Assembly: GCF_014656545.1 (NCBI RefSeq)
Contig: NZ_BNDS01000017.1
Span: 49,733 to 113,732 of the forward strand
DNA from: Neobacillus kokaensis
GTDB lineage: Bacteria > Bacillota > Bacilli > Bacillales > Cytobacillaceae
Reading direction: 5' to 3'
DNA: 64,000 nt
Part shown: positions 55,221-63,933 of the stretch, piece after piece
Layout of the letters: each line of letters begins with the position of its first letter
How positions within the stretch are numbered: position 1 is the stretch's first letter
Position numbers and translations under genes: made by a program
Notes under the pieces: model-generated
Database searches by the model: none
What the model was told of the DNA's origin: nothing
What the model saw: only the letters and a program-made list of their open reading frames with translations

Positions 55221-55520
55221 ATGAGGACTGGGACTGCATTTTTTGGGGGGAACTGTTCTCATGGAGCGTCTACGAGGACTGAGGCTTAGATTTTCGTTTG
55301 GGATTTGTTCTCATGAAGTGTTTATGAGAAAGCCGACTGCCCTTTTTGTGGAGCAACTGTCCTCATGCAGCGTTTATGAGAACCCCGACTGCCCTTTTTG
55401 TGGAGCAACTGTCCTCATCGAAGGTTTATGAGGACAGGGACTGTCTTTTTGGTGGGGGCACTGTCCTCATGGCGTTTATATGAATTCCAACTACCTTTAT
55501 TCAGGGGATTTGTCTACAAA
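55221..55520. repeat. Tandem array of five to six 52-bp hairpin units (array B)
   Basis: Left arms ATGAGGAC or variants start at 55221, 55272, 55324, 55376, 55428 and 55480. Right arms TGTYCTCAT start at 55254, 55306, 55358, 55410 and 55462, exactly 52 bp apart. Loops are T- and G-rich (CTTTTTGTGGAGCAA type). A relative, ATGAGGACTGAACCGTCCCC, follows at 55528. ORFs here are repeat artefacts. The rest of the 55154-55851 gap holds no supported gene. Confidence 0.92.
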
Positions 55521-55851
55521 AAGAAGCATGAGGACTGAACCGTCCCCATGCACCTTTCAATGCTAAATTTTCCATTTTGCAGCTGGTGTCATATTGTCAC
55601 CTGTTTCTTTTAAATCGTTAATTCGTATGTCTGATAAGCTTGCTTCATCAATGGATAAGTGGCCGTTTTCCGGTGCCCACACAAGTAAGATACAACGGCT
55701 TAGGAAGGATGAGGGCTGTCCTCATTCTTTTTATTTCAGGTCTTTTGCACTATTTTTCAGAAAAATCAAAATATTTATGGAAATAGTTTACATTCTGTGA
55801 CAGAATAGATTTGGCATGGCCAAATCTTTTTTTTATGAAGGGCGGGGTTAA

Positions 55852-58341
55852 ATGGTTAAGAGAAAATCATTGCTTTGGTCAAGTGTGCTGAGTGCTGCAC
55901 TGCTGGTTTCTGGGACTGGTTTTACCACGAAGGATATAAGCGCCGAGGCACAAGATGCGGTACCGAAATTGCAGCAACAGCAGCAGCTTCAACAGACCAA
56001 TGCAGCAAAGGAACTTAAAGTTGGGGACGTAAATATTATTCCCTTGCAAGTAACAGGTCCGGCGAAGGATCGGCTTAATCTAATTATTTTGGGCGATGGC
56101 TACACCGCTGAAGAAATGGACAAATTCCAAGCGGATGTTGAAAGAAACCTAAATGTCCAGTGGAGTGTAGAGCCCTTCCGCAGTTATCGTTATTACTTCA
56201 ATGTTTACATGGTCCAGACCCCATCAAAAGATTCCGGAATCAGTTGCGACCCGGATGACGGAAACGTCCGTCGGGACACTGTTTTTAATCTTCAGTTTGC
56301 CAGCCAATGCCCAGCGGACAAGCTTGCCCGCGGTGTTACGTATGGTACGGGCGGAACCGAAGCACGAAACAATATTCTTACCAACTATGTAGCTCCTCAA
56401 CTAGGCATACCTTCTAATGCTCAAAATATTCAAACACTAGCAATCGCCAATACATTCACATACGGCGGCATTGGCGGCGTTCATGCTACAACCACTGGCA
56501 GCAGCCCACAAGGTCCGTTAGTATCTTTACATGAATTAGGCCACTCACTTGGTAATCTGCAGGATGAATACGCTTACTATGATCGCGGTGTTCCAGGCGG
56601 TCTGCATCCCGAAAGAGAGCCTAGCTCCAATCATCATACCCGGCTGACGTCCAGTCAAATGATTGAAAAACAAACTAAATGGTGGCGCTGGCTTGGAGAG
56701 GAAAGTGAATCAGGCGGAACCATTCGTGCTGCCGACCAAGACGGGCATGAAAGCGGCGTATATTACAGCTCCAACGTCTGGCGTCCAAGTGAGCATTCCA
56801 TGATGCGCCACACTGGCTTCTATTTCGATCAGGTTGGCCGCGAACAAATGACTCAACGGATTACCGGGATGCGTAATGCCGGAGCAATGCCATTAGCTTC
56901 AACTCCAGTCGGCGAAGTCGGTCCTAAAGATGTGGTATGGGTGGAAACTATGCACCCTAGGTTCCATATCCTTGATGTAACGTGGGAAGTTAACGGCAAA
57001 GAGGTTAAGAATATGCATAATAGCCGCCATCTCAAGCTGGCTGACCTGAATGTTCAAGCTGGTGATAAGGTTAAGGTCACGGTAAAAGATCAAACTGATT
57101 TTGTACGCGATTCCAACTACTTAAATGGCTCTAGGATGACACAGGCACGTGAGTGGACAATTGGAAAACCGCTTCAAAAAACAGAGGTTGAGGTAAAATT
57201 TACTTATACGTCCGTCACGGATCATCCATTAGCAAATAATGAGGTTGCTTTCGTTGAAACGACCAAACCGAACGACCGCGTTCTCGACGTTACTTGGGAG
57301 CTTAATGGAAAAATAGTGCAAAACACCAAAAATAGCCGGCTGCTTGATCTTGGTAAATTCGAATTACCGAAAGGAACTTCACAGTTAAAAGCAACCATAA
57401 CAGACCCTACCAATCCAACTGGTCCTTCAGAAACAATAAACTGGACGGTCGATAATGGTCTGCCAACAGCGCCCCGAACATTATCTGAGCCGCTTGTTAC
57501 GTTGGACGGCGATGTTGAACACAACGTTTATTTTAACGAGTTTGATATGCTGCTCAACCCTGTAGATGATCAAAAAGGATTTATCGTAGGAGAGTTCCGC
57601 TTGGACCGAGACGGCTGGTACAATTACTTTGGATTCCCAGAGAAGCCTAAGGGCACTCCTTTCAAGTTCACCCATTCCGGTACTGATATTAAAGCATTAA
57701 CATATGGCAACCTAGGAACTGGCGGCTTGTCAAAAGCATCATTTGAGCAGTCCTATAAGGCGGGAGATCCTGGCGGTCCATTTGTGCCTGGCTTCGGCAC
57801 ACACACTGTCGAGCACCGTGCCATCGACGCTACCGGCAACATTGGAAATGCGGAAAGTTTTAAGGTTACTGTTTTACCTGGAGAGACGCCTGATTGCTCA
57901 ACAACTGTCACAGGTAAGCAAAATGGCGGACTAGTTGTTACAGAGGGAGTCACCTGCTTAGAAAATGCAATGGTTTCCGGAGGTGTTACGGTCAAAAAAG
58001 GGGCATCCTTGGTTATCTTTAATAGTACGATTAATGGCGGCTTGAAAGCTGACAAGGCAAAGAACATCCAGCTTTTTGGTACAACTGTAAACGGCAAAAC
58101 TAACATTACTGGTACCGCGAGCAACGTGACATTAGCTGGAAACACCTTAAATGGCGGACTCACACTCGCTGACAACAGCCAAGTATCTGCCAATAAACAA
58201 TTCGGCGAATACGGACCAATTATGTCCGGAAACTCAGTCAATGGAAAAATACAATGTGAGGGAAACAGCTCAACAGCCAACGACTTCGGAGCACCAAATA
58301 AAATAGAAGGCTCGCTCACAGGACAATGTAAAGGGCTTTAA
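55852..58341 (+). CDS. Secreted M64-family zinc metallopeptidase with beta-helix tail
   Basis: 829 residues. Signal peptide (1-32), then a peptidase M64 (IgA-peptidase/mucin-peptidase-like) domain with LNLIILGDGYTAEEMDKF and the zinc motif HELGHSLGNLQDEY (His227, Glu228, His231, Asp238). Two Ig-like modules (about 375-450 and 455-525; each with VLDVTWE(V/L)NGK) follow, then another beta domain, and a C-terminal repetitive GG-rich right-handed beta-helix (about 680-829). The family cuts IgA or mucin-type proteins in characterised members. RBS GAAGGGCGGGG precedes the ATG. It is monocistronic with a hairpin after the stop. Confidence 0.9.
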   Translation: MVKRKSLLWSSVLSAALLVSGTGFTTKDISAEAQDAVPKLQQQQQLQQTNAAKELKVGDVNIIPLQVTGPAKDRLNLIILGDGYTAEEMDKFQADVERNLNVQWSVEPFRSYRYYFNVYMVQTPSKDSGISCDPDDGNVRRDTVFNLQFASQCPADKLARGVTYGTGGTEARNNILTNYVAPQLGIPSNAQNIQTLAIANTFTYGGIGGVHATTTGSSPQGPLVSLHELGHSLGNLQDEYAYYDRGVPGGLHPEREPSSNHHTRLTSSQMIEKQTKWWRWLGEESESGGTIRAADQDGHESGVYYSSNVWRPSEHSMMRHTGFYFDQVGREQMTQRITGMRNAGAMPLASTPVGEVGPKDVVWVETMHPRFHILDVTWEVNGKEVKNMHNSRHLKLADLNVQAGDKVKVTVKDQTDFVRDSNYLNGSRMTQAREWTIGKPLQKTEVEVKFTYTSVTDHPLANNEVAFVETTKPNDRVLDVTWELNGKIVQNTKNSRLLDLGKFELPKGTSQLKATITDPTNPTGPSETINWTVDNGLPTAPRTLSEPLVTLDGDVEHNVYFNEFDMLLNPVDDQKGFIVGEFRLDRDGWYNYFGFPEKPKGTPFKFTHSGTDIKALTYGNLGTGGLSKASFEQSYKAGDPGGPFVPGFGTHTVEHRAIDATGNIGNAESFKVTVLPGETPDCSTTVTGKQNGGLVVTEGVTCLENAMVSGGVTVKKGASLVIFNSTINGGLKADKAKNIQLFGTTVNGKTNITGTASNVTLAGNTLNGGLTLADNSQVSANKQFGEYGPIMSGNSVNGKIQCEGNSSTANDFGAPNKIEGSLTGQCKGL

Positions 58342-58349
58342 ATAAAACT

Positions 58350-58400
58350 TGGGGACGATTCTTGTACTTCCGCCATATAGGATGCAAGAGAATCGTCCTA
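58350..58400 (+). terminator. GGGGACGATTCTTG-type hairpin
   Basis: GGACGATTCTTG and CAAGAGAATCGTCC flank a short loop (58352-58398), a member of the dispersed hairpin family 10 bp after the M64 stop. Confidence 0.65.
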
Positions 58401-58463
58401 ACTGAAATCTCGGCTTCAGAAAACTGCTAATATCCTTTTTCAAAACTCAGCCATTTTCGTAAA

Positions 58464-58506
58464 TTGCAGATATCCTGTTCATAATTGCAGATATAGCTTT
58501 CCGCAA
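58464..58506. repeat. Short 21-bp periodic TTGCAGATAT repeat
   Basis: TTGCAGATAT at 58464 and 58485, 21 bp apart, followed by CCGCAATT. The core is shared with the repeat at 36116-36166. Confidence 0.55.
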
Positions 58507-58537
58507 TTAACAATTGAGATCGTACAATTCCCATTCA

Positions 58538-59269
58538 TCATGAAACACCTGAACTATCCCTAATTTTCCTCCAAAACGGAATATAAAGTATATAAAAACT
58601 CACTATCATCACGATCTCCATCGAAAGAAGATACCATGGCCATGGGCCAAGATAATCCAGAAGCGAAGGGGTTTTTGGTTTTTTCATGATGTAGAGGTAA
58701 TTGGATCCCAGTAACTTATTTAGGAAAAAGACACATGCCGCATACAGGTTCACAATAAGGACGGTTACCCATAGGGCTCGAATGGTTGGCCGGTAGTTAA
58801 AGGCCGCAATCATGAACATACAAGCGAGAATTACTCCTCCATGTGATATAAAAAATTCAATATATTGAAAGTGCGGGAATGAATACCTGCCAAGATTGGG
58901 CGTTAAGATCGCCTGAATGGAACTGCCAATCCCTGCAAAATACATGAATTGAAAAAGTTTATTACTTTTGGTGAGCAGCATGATAATCGCCAGTATGACA
59001 ACTAGATCACTCAAATGCAGAGGCAAATCGCGTTTTATGGACCAAGCATTCTCCTCTACCAGCCAAAGATGTTGCAAAACATCAGAAATCAGTAAAAGAA
59101 AAGCAAGAGGGAAACGAAATAACCTTCGTTTCCCATCCTTCTTATATTGATTACGTGTGACAAACGGAAGAATGCAAAGAATGATAATAATCGCTATAGT
59201 CACAAGATGTTCCATTGAAAAAAGACGAAACGAATCCAGTTTTGAATGAAATTGAAAGTATGCATTCAT
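58538..59269 (-). CDS. TIGR02206 / YwaF-family membrane protein
   Basis: About 243 residues (ATG 59269, MNAYFQFHSKLDSFRLFSM; GGGG eight bases upstream; the frame extends to 59353). Seven or so membrane helices. The family pattern MEHLVTIAIIIILCILP, LPLHLSDLVVILAIIML, NLGRYSFPHFQYIEFFISHGGVILACMFM and NYLYIMKKPKTPSLLDYLGPWPWYLL is clear. The family has no established function. It is monocistronic between the M64 and GH2 genes. Confidence 0.82.
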   Translation of the reverse strand: MNAYFQFHSKLDSFRLFSMEHLVTIAIIIILCILPFVTRNQYKKDGKRRLFRFPLAFLLLISDVLQHLWLVEENAWSIKRDLPLHLSDLVVILAIIMLLTKSNKLFQFMYFAGIGSSIQAILTPNLGRYSFPHFQYIEFFISHGGVILACMFMIAAFNYRPTIRALWVTVLIVNLYAACVFFLNKLLGSNYLYIMKKPKTPSLLDYLGPWPWYLLSMEIVMIVSFYILYIPFWRKIRDSSGVS

Positions 59270-59368
59270 CTTCATAACCCCATTAACTAAGCTGACTTTT
59301 TTTTTTAGTTTGGGGCAAATGATTCCTTTTCTATACCCGAAACGTACAAGCATTACTATTTCCTCTTA

Positions 59369-59398
59369 TGAAACAGCAGCACCGTTTCTGTGTTTCAT
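59369..59398. repeat. ATGAAACA hairpin overlapping the GH2 stop codon
   Basis: ATGAAACA (59369-59376) with TGTTTCAT (59391-59398). The GH2 stop codon (59395-59397) is the TGA of this arm. It resembles the tail hairpin of the GarR-type gene at 18576-18606. Confidence 0.6.
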
Positions 59399-62300
59399 TC
59401 TGTAAAACGAATGTTGTAAATCTCCACTTTCATGCCATCCTCCGATTTAGCGATTATTTTTGCGGTGGATGGGGCCGTGAATGTTGGTATTATTGTTATG
59501 CTTGTGTTGTCTTCTGCCTTTACCTTAATTTCTGGTATGTCTCTTGGGTCTTTGACCTGGAAAGTTAATTCGTTGTTGTCACCTTTTTTACTAAAATCAT
59601 CGAGAATGCTTAGATCGCCTAGCTTAATGTCCGTCACCATTGGATGTGTGTGCGCCTTCGCCCACTTGGAAAATACTTTGATCTCGGTGATGGCTAAGCT
59701 CTTTCCAGTTTTAGCTGTCATATCGACTCTGATCGCTGAGGTTCTCACCTTATCAAAGGTATAGACGTTAGCTTGACGTAATACCGTATTCGATGGATTA
59801 GTCTTTAATCCAGAGACATCCTTCCATTCATCGCCTGATTTATATTGAATCCTAAAATAAGCTGGAGACGATGTACCAAGATCCTCATACCAGTGAATCT
59901 CCATACTGTCTATATCATATTTTCTAGGCTTGCTGTCGCCAAAGGTAATGGAAACCCAATCTCCTGGCCGCGGTGTAGGCTGCCAATTCGTCCAGCGATT
60001 ATGCGGCTCGGCATCATAGGAGATAACATCATCGTTGATTGCTTCAATCCGGTCATTTGATCCTGGGCCTGTGTTTGTGAAGGATGCTTCCGCTTTCGGA
60101 TATTCGTAGCCATTTTTCGCCCGGCTGATATTCTGTACCCCGCCAACTTCTGAGGTCACCCTAATCTGTGCCGTTGCTTTCAGGTCCACACCCTTTACAG
60201 AGCCTTTTACCTTAACTACTCCCTCACTTTTCAATTCCGCTGATGGCATAGCGTCCCAATCCACATCAGCCTGTTCTTCCGTTCCATCACTATAATACAC
60301 CGTTACTTTTTGAGGCAGTTCAGGTTTTTGATTTGGCAATACAGCCATTGAGATTGTTTCAATCGCTAATGCAGATCTAACCATCACCTTTGCCTGGGCC
60401 TTGATTTCTGTCCCTTCGACATCACCTGATACCGTAAATTCACCTAGATTTTGATAAAGAGCCGGATTTACTATTTCCCACTTAACCTTGACATCTCGCG
60501 GCATTCCCCTGTCAAAATGAGCCACTGCCGTTGCAGGAAGAACCGGTGCTTCCCCTTTGCCAGCTACCACTGTAATTGAATCGATGTGCGTAATGGTTTT
60601 AGGGACAGGGTTTTTCGTTATCTTCAACATCATTTCAGGTGAGGTAACGGTCCTCCCTTTATAAGTAACCGCAGCTGTTACCTTGACCAGGCCTTCTTCA
60701 AGCGCATACAGCTTATTTCCTTCAATCTTAATAATATCGCAGTCGAATTCATAGATTGGCATGAAGTTAGATAAATCCACAACTTCCTTGTTTTCTAGCT
60801 GTCCGATTACCTTTATATCGATGAAATCGTCTTCCATGATATTCGTCTTCTCTACTGTCAGCTCAGTAGAAATTAGCTTTGGATCTGGCGAGAAAAGATC
60901 AATCCTGTACTCAGAGTTTTCCTGCCCATTGCCTTTAACAATCAATAGTGCCTTTGCCTTTTTGTCAGTTCCTTCCACAGTACCCTCGACAATAATTTTT
61001 CCGGCAGTGTTAAGAAGATTGGGGTCGACCGCATCCCATGTCACAGGTTTCATTTCAACAGTGGAATCACTGTAATACACTTTAATCTGCGAAGGCAGCT
61101 CTGGCACCACATTGAAATCGACCAAAACATTTACCTCATCTATCCCTGCAATGGTGATGCTGTTCTGGTCGGCAGAGGCCGTGGTGAAAATGGTCACGTT
61201 GCCGCTTGAGAGCCCTTCTGCAGACGCATGCAATGTAATATTTCCGTCAAGCTTATTAGATTGAACGATCGCTAACGCTTTGCCGCTAAAAGCCTTGCGC
61301 TTATTATCCTTGTATCGTTCAACACTAGCTGCGTCTCCATTATCAACGCCGGCAAGTTCACCATGGCCAGACAGGTGAAACTGGATCAGGTGATCCGCAT
61401 TTGGAACCACATTCCCTTTACTGTCCACAATTTCTGCGGTAATAAACGATAAATCTGTTCCGTCTGCTTTTATTACCTTACGATCGGCCGTTAATTTGAC
61501 AGCGGCTGGTGCACCCGCAGTTGTCACCTGATCACGGGCAATTTCCTTGCCGTTTTCGTCCATGGCTACGGCTTCTAATGTCCCGGCTTTAAAAGGCACT
61601 GCCCACTCTAGATAGGTTTTTCCGTCTTTAGTTTCTTTATATGGTGCGCCCCAAGAGGTTTTCTTATTTTCATAGCCTCGTACCCCTAATGATTTTCCAT
61701 TAAGAAAAAGTTCAACCTGATGGGCGTTCGTATAAGCGAGTACGCGGACCGGTTCCCCTTCGGTCCAATTCCAATGCGGCAGCAGATGGACCATCGGCTC
61801 TTTTTTCCACTGGCTTTGGTAGTAGTAAAAAATGTCCTTTGGAAAACCAGCTGTATCAACAGCCCCAAAGTATGAACTTTTTGCCGGATAAGAATCATAA
61901 TAAGGTGTCGGCTCGCCAATATAATCAAAGCCTGTCCAAATAAATTGTCCTGCAAAATGCTTCAAATCGCGGTCAGATTTCCAGGCGTCCTCAGCCGTCC
62001 GTCCCCATGGTACATAATCATTATCATAGGAGGATTGCTGCAGATCATCATACTTTGTACCAAGATTATATTCATATGGGTGGGTGTAGACTCCCCGCGA
62101 ACGTGTAGCGGAAGATGTTTCCGAGCCATACAGCTTCCAGTTTGGATGCTGCTCATGATATCCTACATAATTGTTCTCGCTGTAGTTCAATCCGACCACA
62201 TCGACAGTATGGAATATTTCTAGAATATTAGGGTCGATTGGTGTGACATTTACCTTATCGCCCCTGGTTTTATCCTCGCCAATCGTAGTCGGTCTTGTTG

Positions 62301-63585
62301 TGTCTATTTCTTTGATCCAGCGAACTAAATTACGTGCCGTTTCTACTCCAGAAGGGCTTGTTGTGTCATAAATTTCATTTCCAATCGACCACATGATAAT
62401 CGAAGGTTCATTCTTTCCGCGGTCGACCATTTCTTTTACGTCATGCTCCGCCCATCTGGTGAAGAATCTCCCATAGTCATAGGTCTTCTTTGACTGGCTC
62501 CAGCAGTCAAAGGCTTCCTCAATCAAAAGCAGCCCTAGGTTATTGACGGCCTCAAGAAACTCTGGAGAAACAGGATTGTGGGTGCCCCTTATGGCATTAA
62601 CACCCATATCTTTCATGATTTGCAGCTGCCTTTCCACAGCCCGTGCATTAGTTGCAGCTCCTAACGCACCTAAATCATGGTGCATGGAAACACCATACAG
62701 CTTCATTGGCTTTCCGTTTAGTGAAAACCCTTCGTTTGCATCAAATTTGAAAAACCTCGCACCAAAGCGAGTTTCATATGTATCTACCGTTTCGCCGCCA
62801 ATTAGAACATCTGTGACAAGCTTGTATCGATAAGGATTATCCAAGCTCCATAGCTCCGGATTTTCGATCACTGTGTTGTCTTCAAAATGTGCTGTCGTAC
62901 CCGCAGCAGCAGTTTTTTCCTGCGACACTACGCTAGCCACCTCTTTGCCGTCTGTATCGTAGATCGTGGACTTCACCTTCACCTGTACCGCAGCATCTGA
63001 GTCATTGTTGATTTTGGTTTTGATGTTTACCTCCGCTTTTCTTGCAGCATAAGCGCTTTCCAAATCAGGCGTTGTGACAAACGTCCCGTATCTTGCTACA
63101 TGAACCGGATTGGTCACGGTTAAATAGACATTTCTGTAGATTCCGCTTCCTGAATACCAGCGGCTGCTCGGCTGGGTGTTATCGACTTTCACAGCGAGAA
63201 CATTCTCTCTGCCGTCCATAAAAAGCTTGTCCGTAATATCATAGGAAAAAGCATTATAACCAAAAGGATAGGTCCCCAGCTCTTCGCCATTTAAATAGGT
63301 GGTGCTGTTCATATAAACCCCATCAAAATCAAGGGAGATCCGCTTCCCCTCCATCGCAGATGGCACGGTAAAGGTTTTTCGATACCAGCCGACACCGCCG
63401 TCCAAATAGCCGCCTTCATGTGTTGCAAGTGAATCTTTGTTAAAATCTAATTCAATACTCCAGTCATGCGGCAGACTCAATTGCCGCCAGGAATGATCGT
63501 TAAAACTAGGTTTCTGTGCTTCTCTTAAACTGGTGCTTATCTCCCGTTGAAAGCGCCAATTGTCATTAAAATTAATTCGTCTCAT
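59395..63585 (-). CDS. Large GH2 beta-galactosidase-like protein with Ig and discoidin modules
   Basis: 1396 residues. GH2 sugar-binding domain (1-165), Ig-like GH2 domain (about 170-285) and TIM barrel (about 290-600) with acid/base Glu404 (WSIGNEIYD) and nucleophile Glu489 (LYGSETSS). Then DUF4982-like and Ig-like domains, three Big_4-type modules (for example LPSQIKVYYSDSTVEMKPVTWD), and an F5/8-type C (CBM32-like) domain near 1200-1320. C-terminal modules are typical of exported enzymes, yet the N-terminus MRRINFNDNWRFQREIS has no signal peptide and only weak RBS (AGGACAGG). Beta-galactosidase is the likeliest activity; a related exo-beta-glycosidase is possible. Confidence 0.9.
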   Translation of the reverse strand: MRRINFNDNWRFQREISTSLREAQKPSFNDHSWRQLSLPHDWSIELDFNKDSLATHEGGYLDGGVGWYRKTFTVPSAMEGKRISLDFDGVYMNSTTYLNGEELGTYPFGYNAFSYDITDKLFMDGRENVLAVKVDNTQPSSRWYSGSGIYRNVYLTVTNPVHVARYGTFVTTPDLESAYAARKAEVNIKTKINNDSDAAVQVKVKSTIYDTDGKEVASVVSQEKTAAAGTTAHFEDNTVIENPELWSLDNPYRYKLVTDVLIGGETVDTYETRFGARFFKFDANEGFSLNGKPMKLYGVSMHHDLGALGAATNARAVERQLQIMKDMGVNAIRGTHNPVSPEFLEAVNNLGLLLIEEAFDCWSQSKKTYDYGRFFTRWAEHDVKEMVDRGKNEPSIIMWSIGNEIYDTTSPSGVETARNLVRWIKEIDTTRPTTIGEDKTRGDKVNVTPIDPNILEIFHTVDVVGLNYSENNYVGYHEQHPNWKLYGSETSSATRSRGVYTHPYEYNLGTKYDDLQQSSYDNDYVPWGRTAEDAWKSDRDLKHFAGQFIWTGFDYIGEPTPYYDSYPAKSSYFGAVDTAGFPKDIFYYYQSQWKKEPMVHLLPHWNWTEGEPVRVLAYTNAHQVELFLNGKSLGVRGYENKKTSWGAPYKETKDGKTYLEWAVPFKAGTLEAVAMDENGKEIARDQVTTAGAPAAVKLTADRKVIKADGTDLSFITAEIVDSKGNVVPNADHLIQFHLSGHGELAGVDNGDAASVERYKDNKRKAFSGKALAIVQSNKLDGNITLHASAEGLSSGNVTIFTTASADQNSITIAGIDEVNVLVDFNVVPELPSQIKVYYSDSTVEMKPVTWDAVDPNLLNTAGKIIVEGTVEGTDKKAKALLIVKGNGQENSEYRIDLFSPDPKLISTELTVEKTNIMEDDFIDIKVIGQLENKEVVDLSNFMPIYEFDCDIIKIEGNKLYALEEGLVKVTAAVTYKGRTVTSPEMMLKITKNPVPKTITHIDSITVVAGKGEAPVLPATAVAHFDRGMPRDVKVKWEIVNPALYQNLGEFTVSGDVEGTEIKAQAKVMVRSALAIETISMAVLPNQKPELPQKVTVYYSDGTEEQADVDWDAMPSAELKSEGVVKVKGSVKGVDLKATAQIRVTSEVGGVQNISRAKNGYEYPKAEASFTNTGPGSNDRIEAINDDVISYDAEPHNRWTNWQPTPRPGDWVSITFGDSKPRKYDIDSMEIHWYEDLGTSSPAYFRIQYKSGDEWKDVSGLKTNPSNTVLRQANVYTFDKVRTSAIRVDMTAKTGKSLAITEIKVFSKWAKAHTHPMVTDIKLGDLSILDDFSKKGDNNELTFQVKDPRDIPEIKVKAEDNTSITIIPTFTAPSTAKIIAKSEDGMKVEIYNIRFTE

Positions 63586-63762
63586 CCTGTCCTGAACAAC
63601 TCCGTTTCCCGTGGTGATTTTCGTTTTCTATATTACTCACTGCCTCGTAAATATGCTACCATGATTACTCAAAATACTCACTTGGTATATCCACAATATT
63701 TGGTATTTTCATAGGCTTTCAAAAAAAACATAGCGGGGTATGAAATGACAATTGTTAGATGA

Positions 63763-63806
63763 AGGGACGTTCTTCTGTTTCATTACATGAAAAAAGAGCG
63801 CCGTCC
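63763..63806. repeat. Dispersed GGGACG hairpin copy, degenerate
   Basis: GGGACGTTCTTCTGTTTCAT and ATGAAAAAAGAGCGCCGTCC form an imperfect stem upstream of the GH2 gene. Confidence 0.5.
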
Positions 63807-63855
63807 GAAAGTACAGAAAAACTAGTAGGGAACAGAATAAGAATTAATAATGGAT

Positions 63856-63893
63856 AAAAGGACAACTCTTTGTGATCGGTTGTCCTTTTTTCG
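63856..63893 (+). terminator. Terminator hairpin
   Basis: AAAAGGACAAC (63856-63866) with GTTGTCCTTTT (63879-63889) and further T. It may close a transcript coming from outside the window, or mark the end of the intergenic region; no gene is supported in 63586-64000. Confidence 0.6.
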
Positions 63894-63933
63894 GGATTAC
63901 ACGATTGCTTATTGTTGCCCCGCTTTTTTGTAT

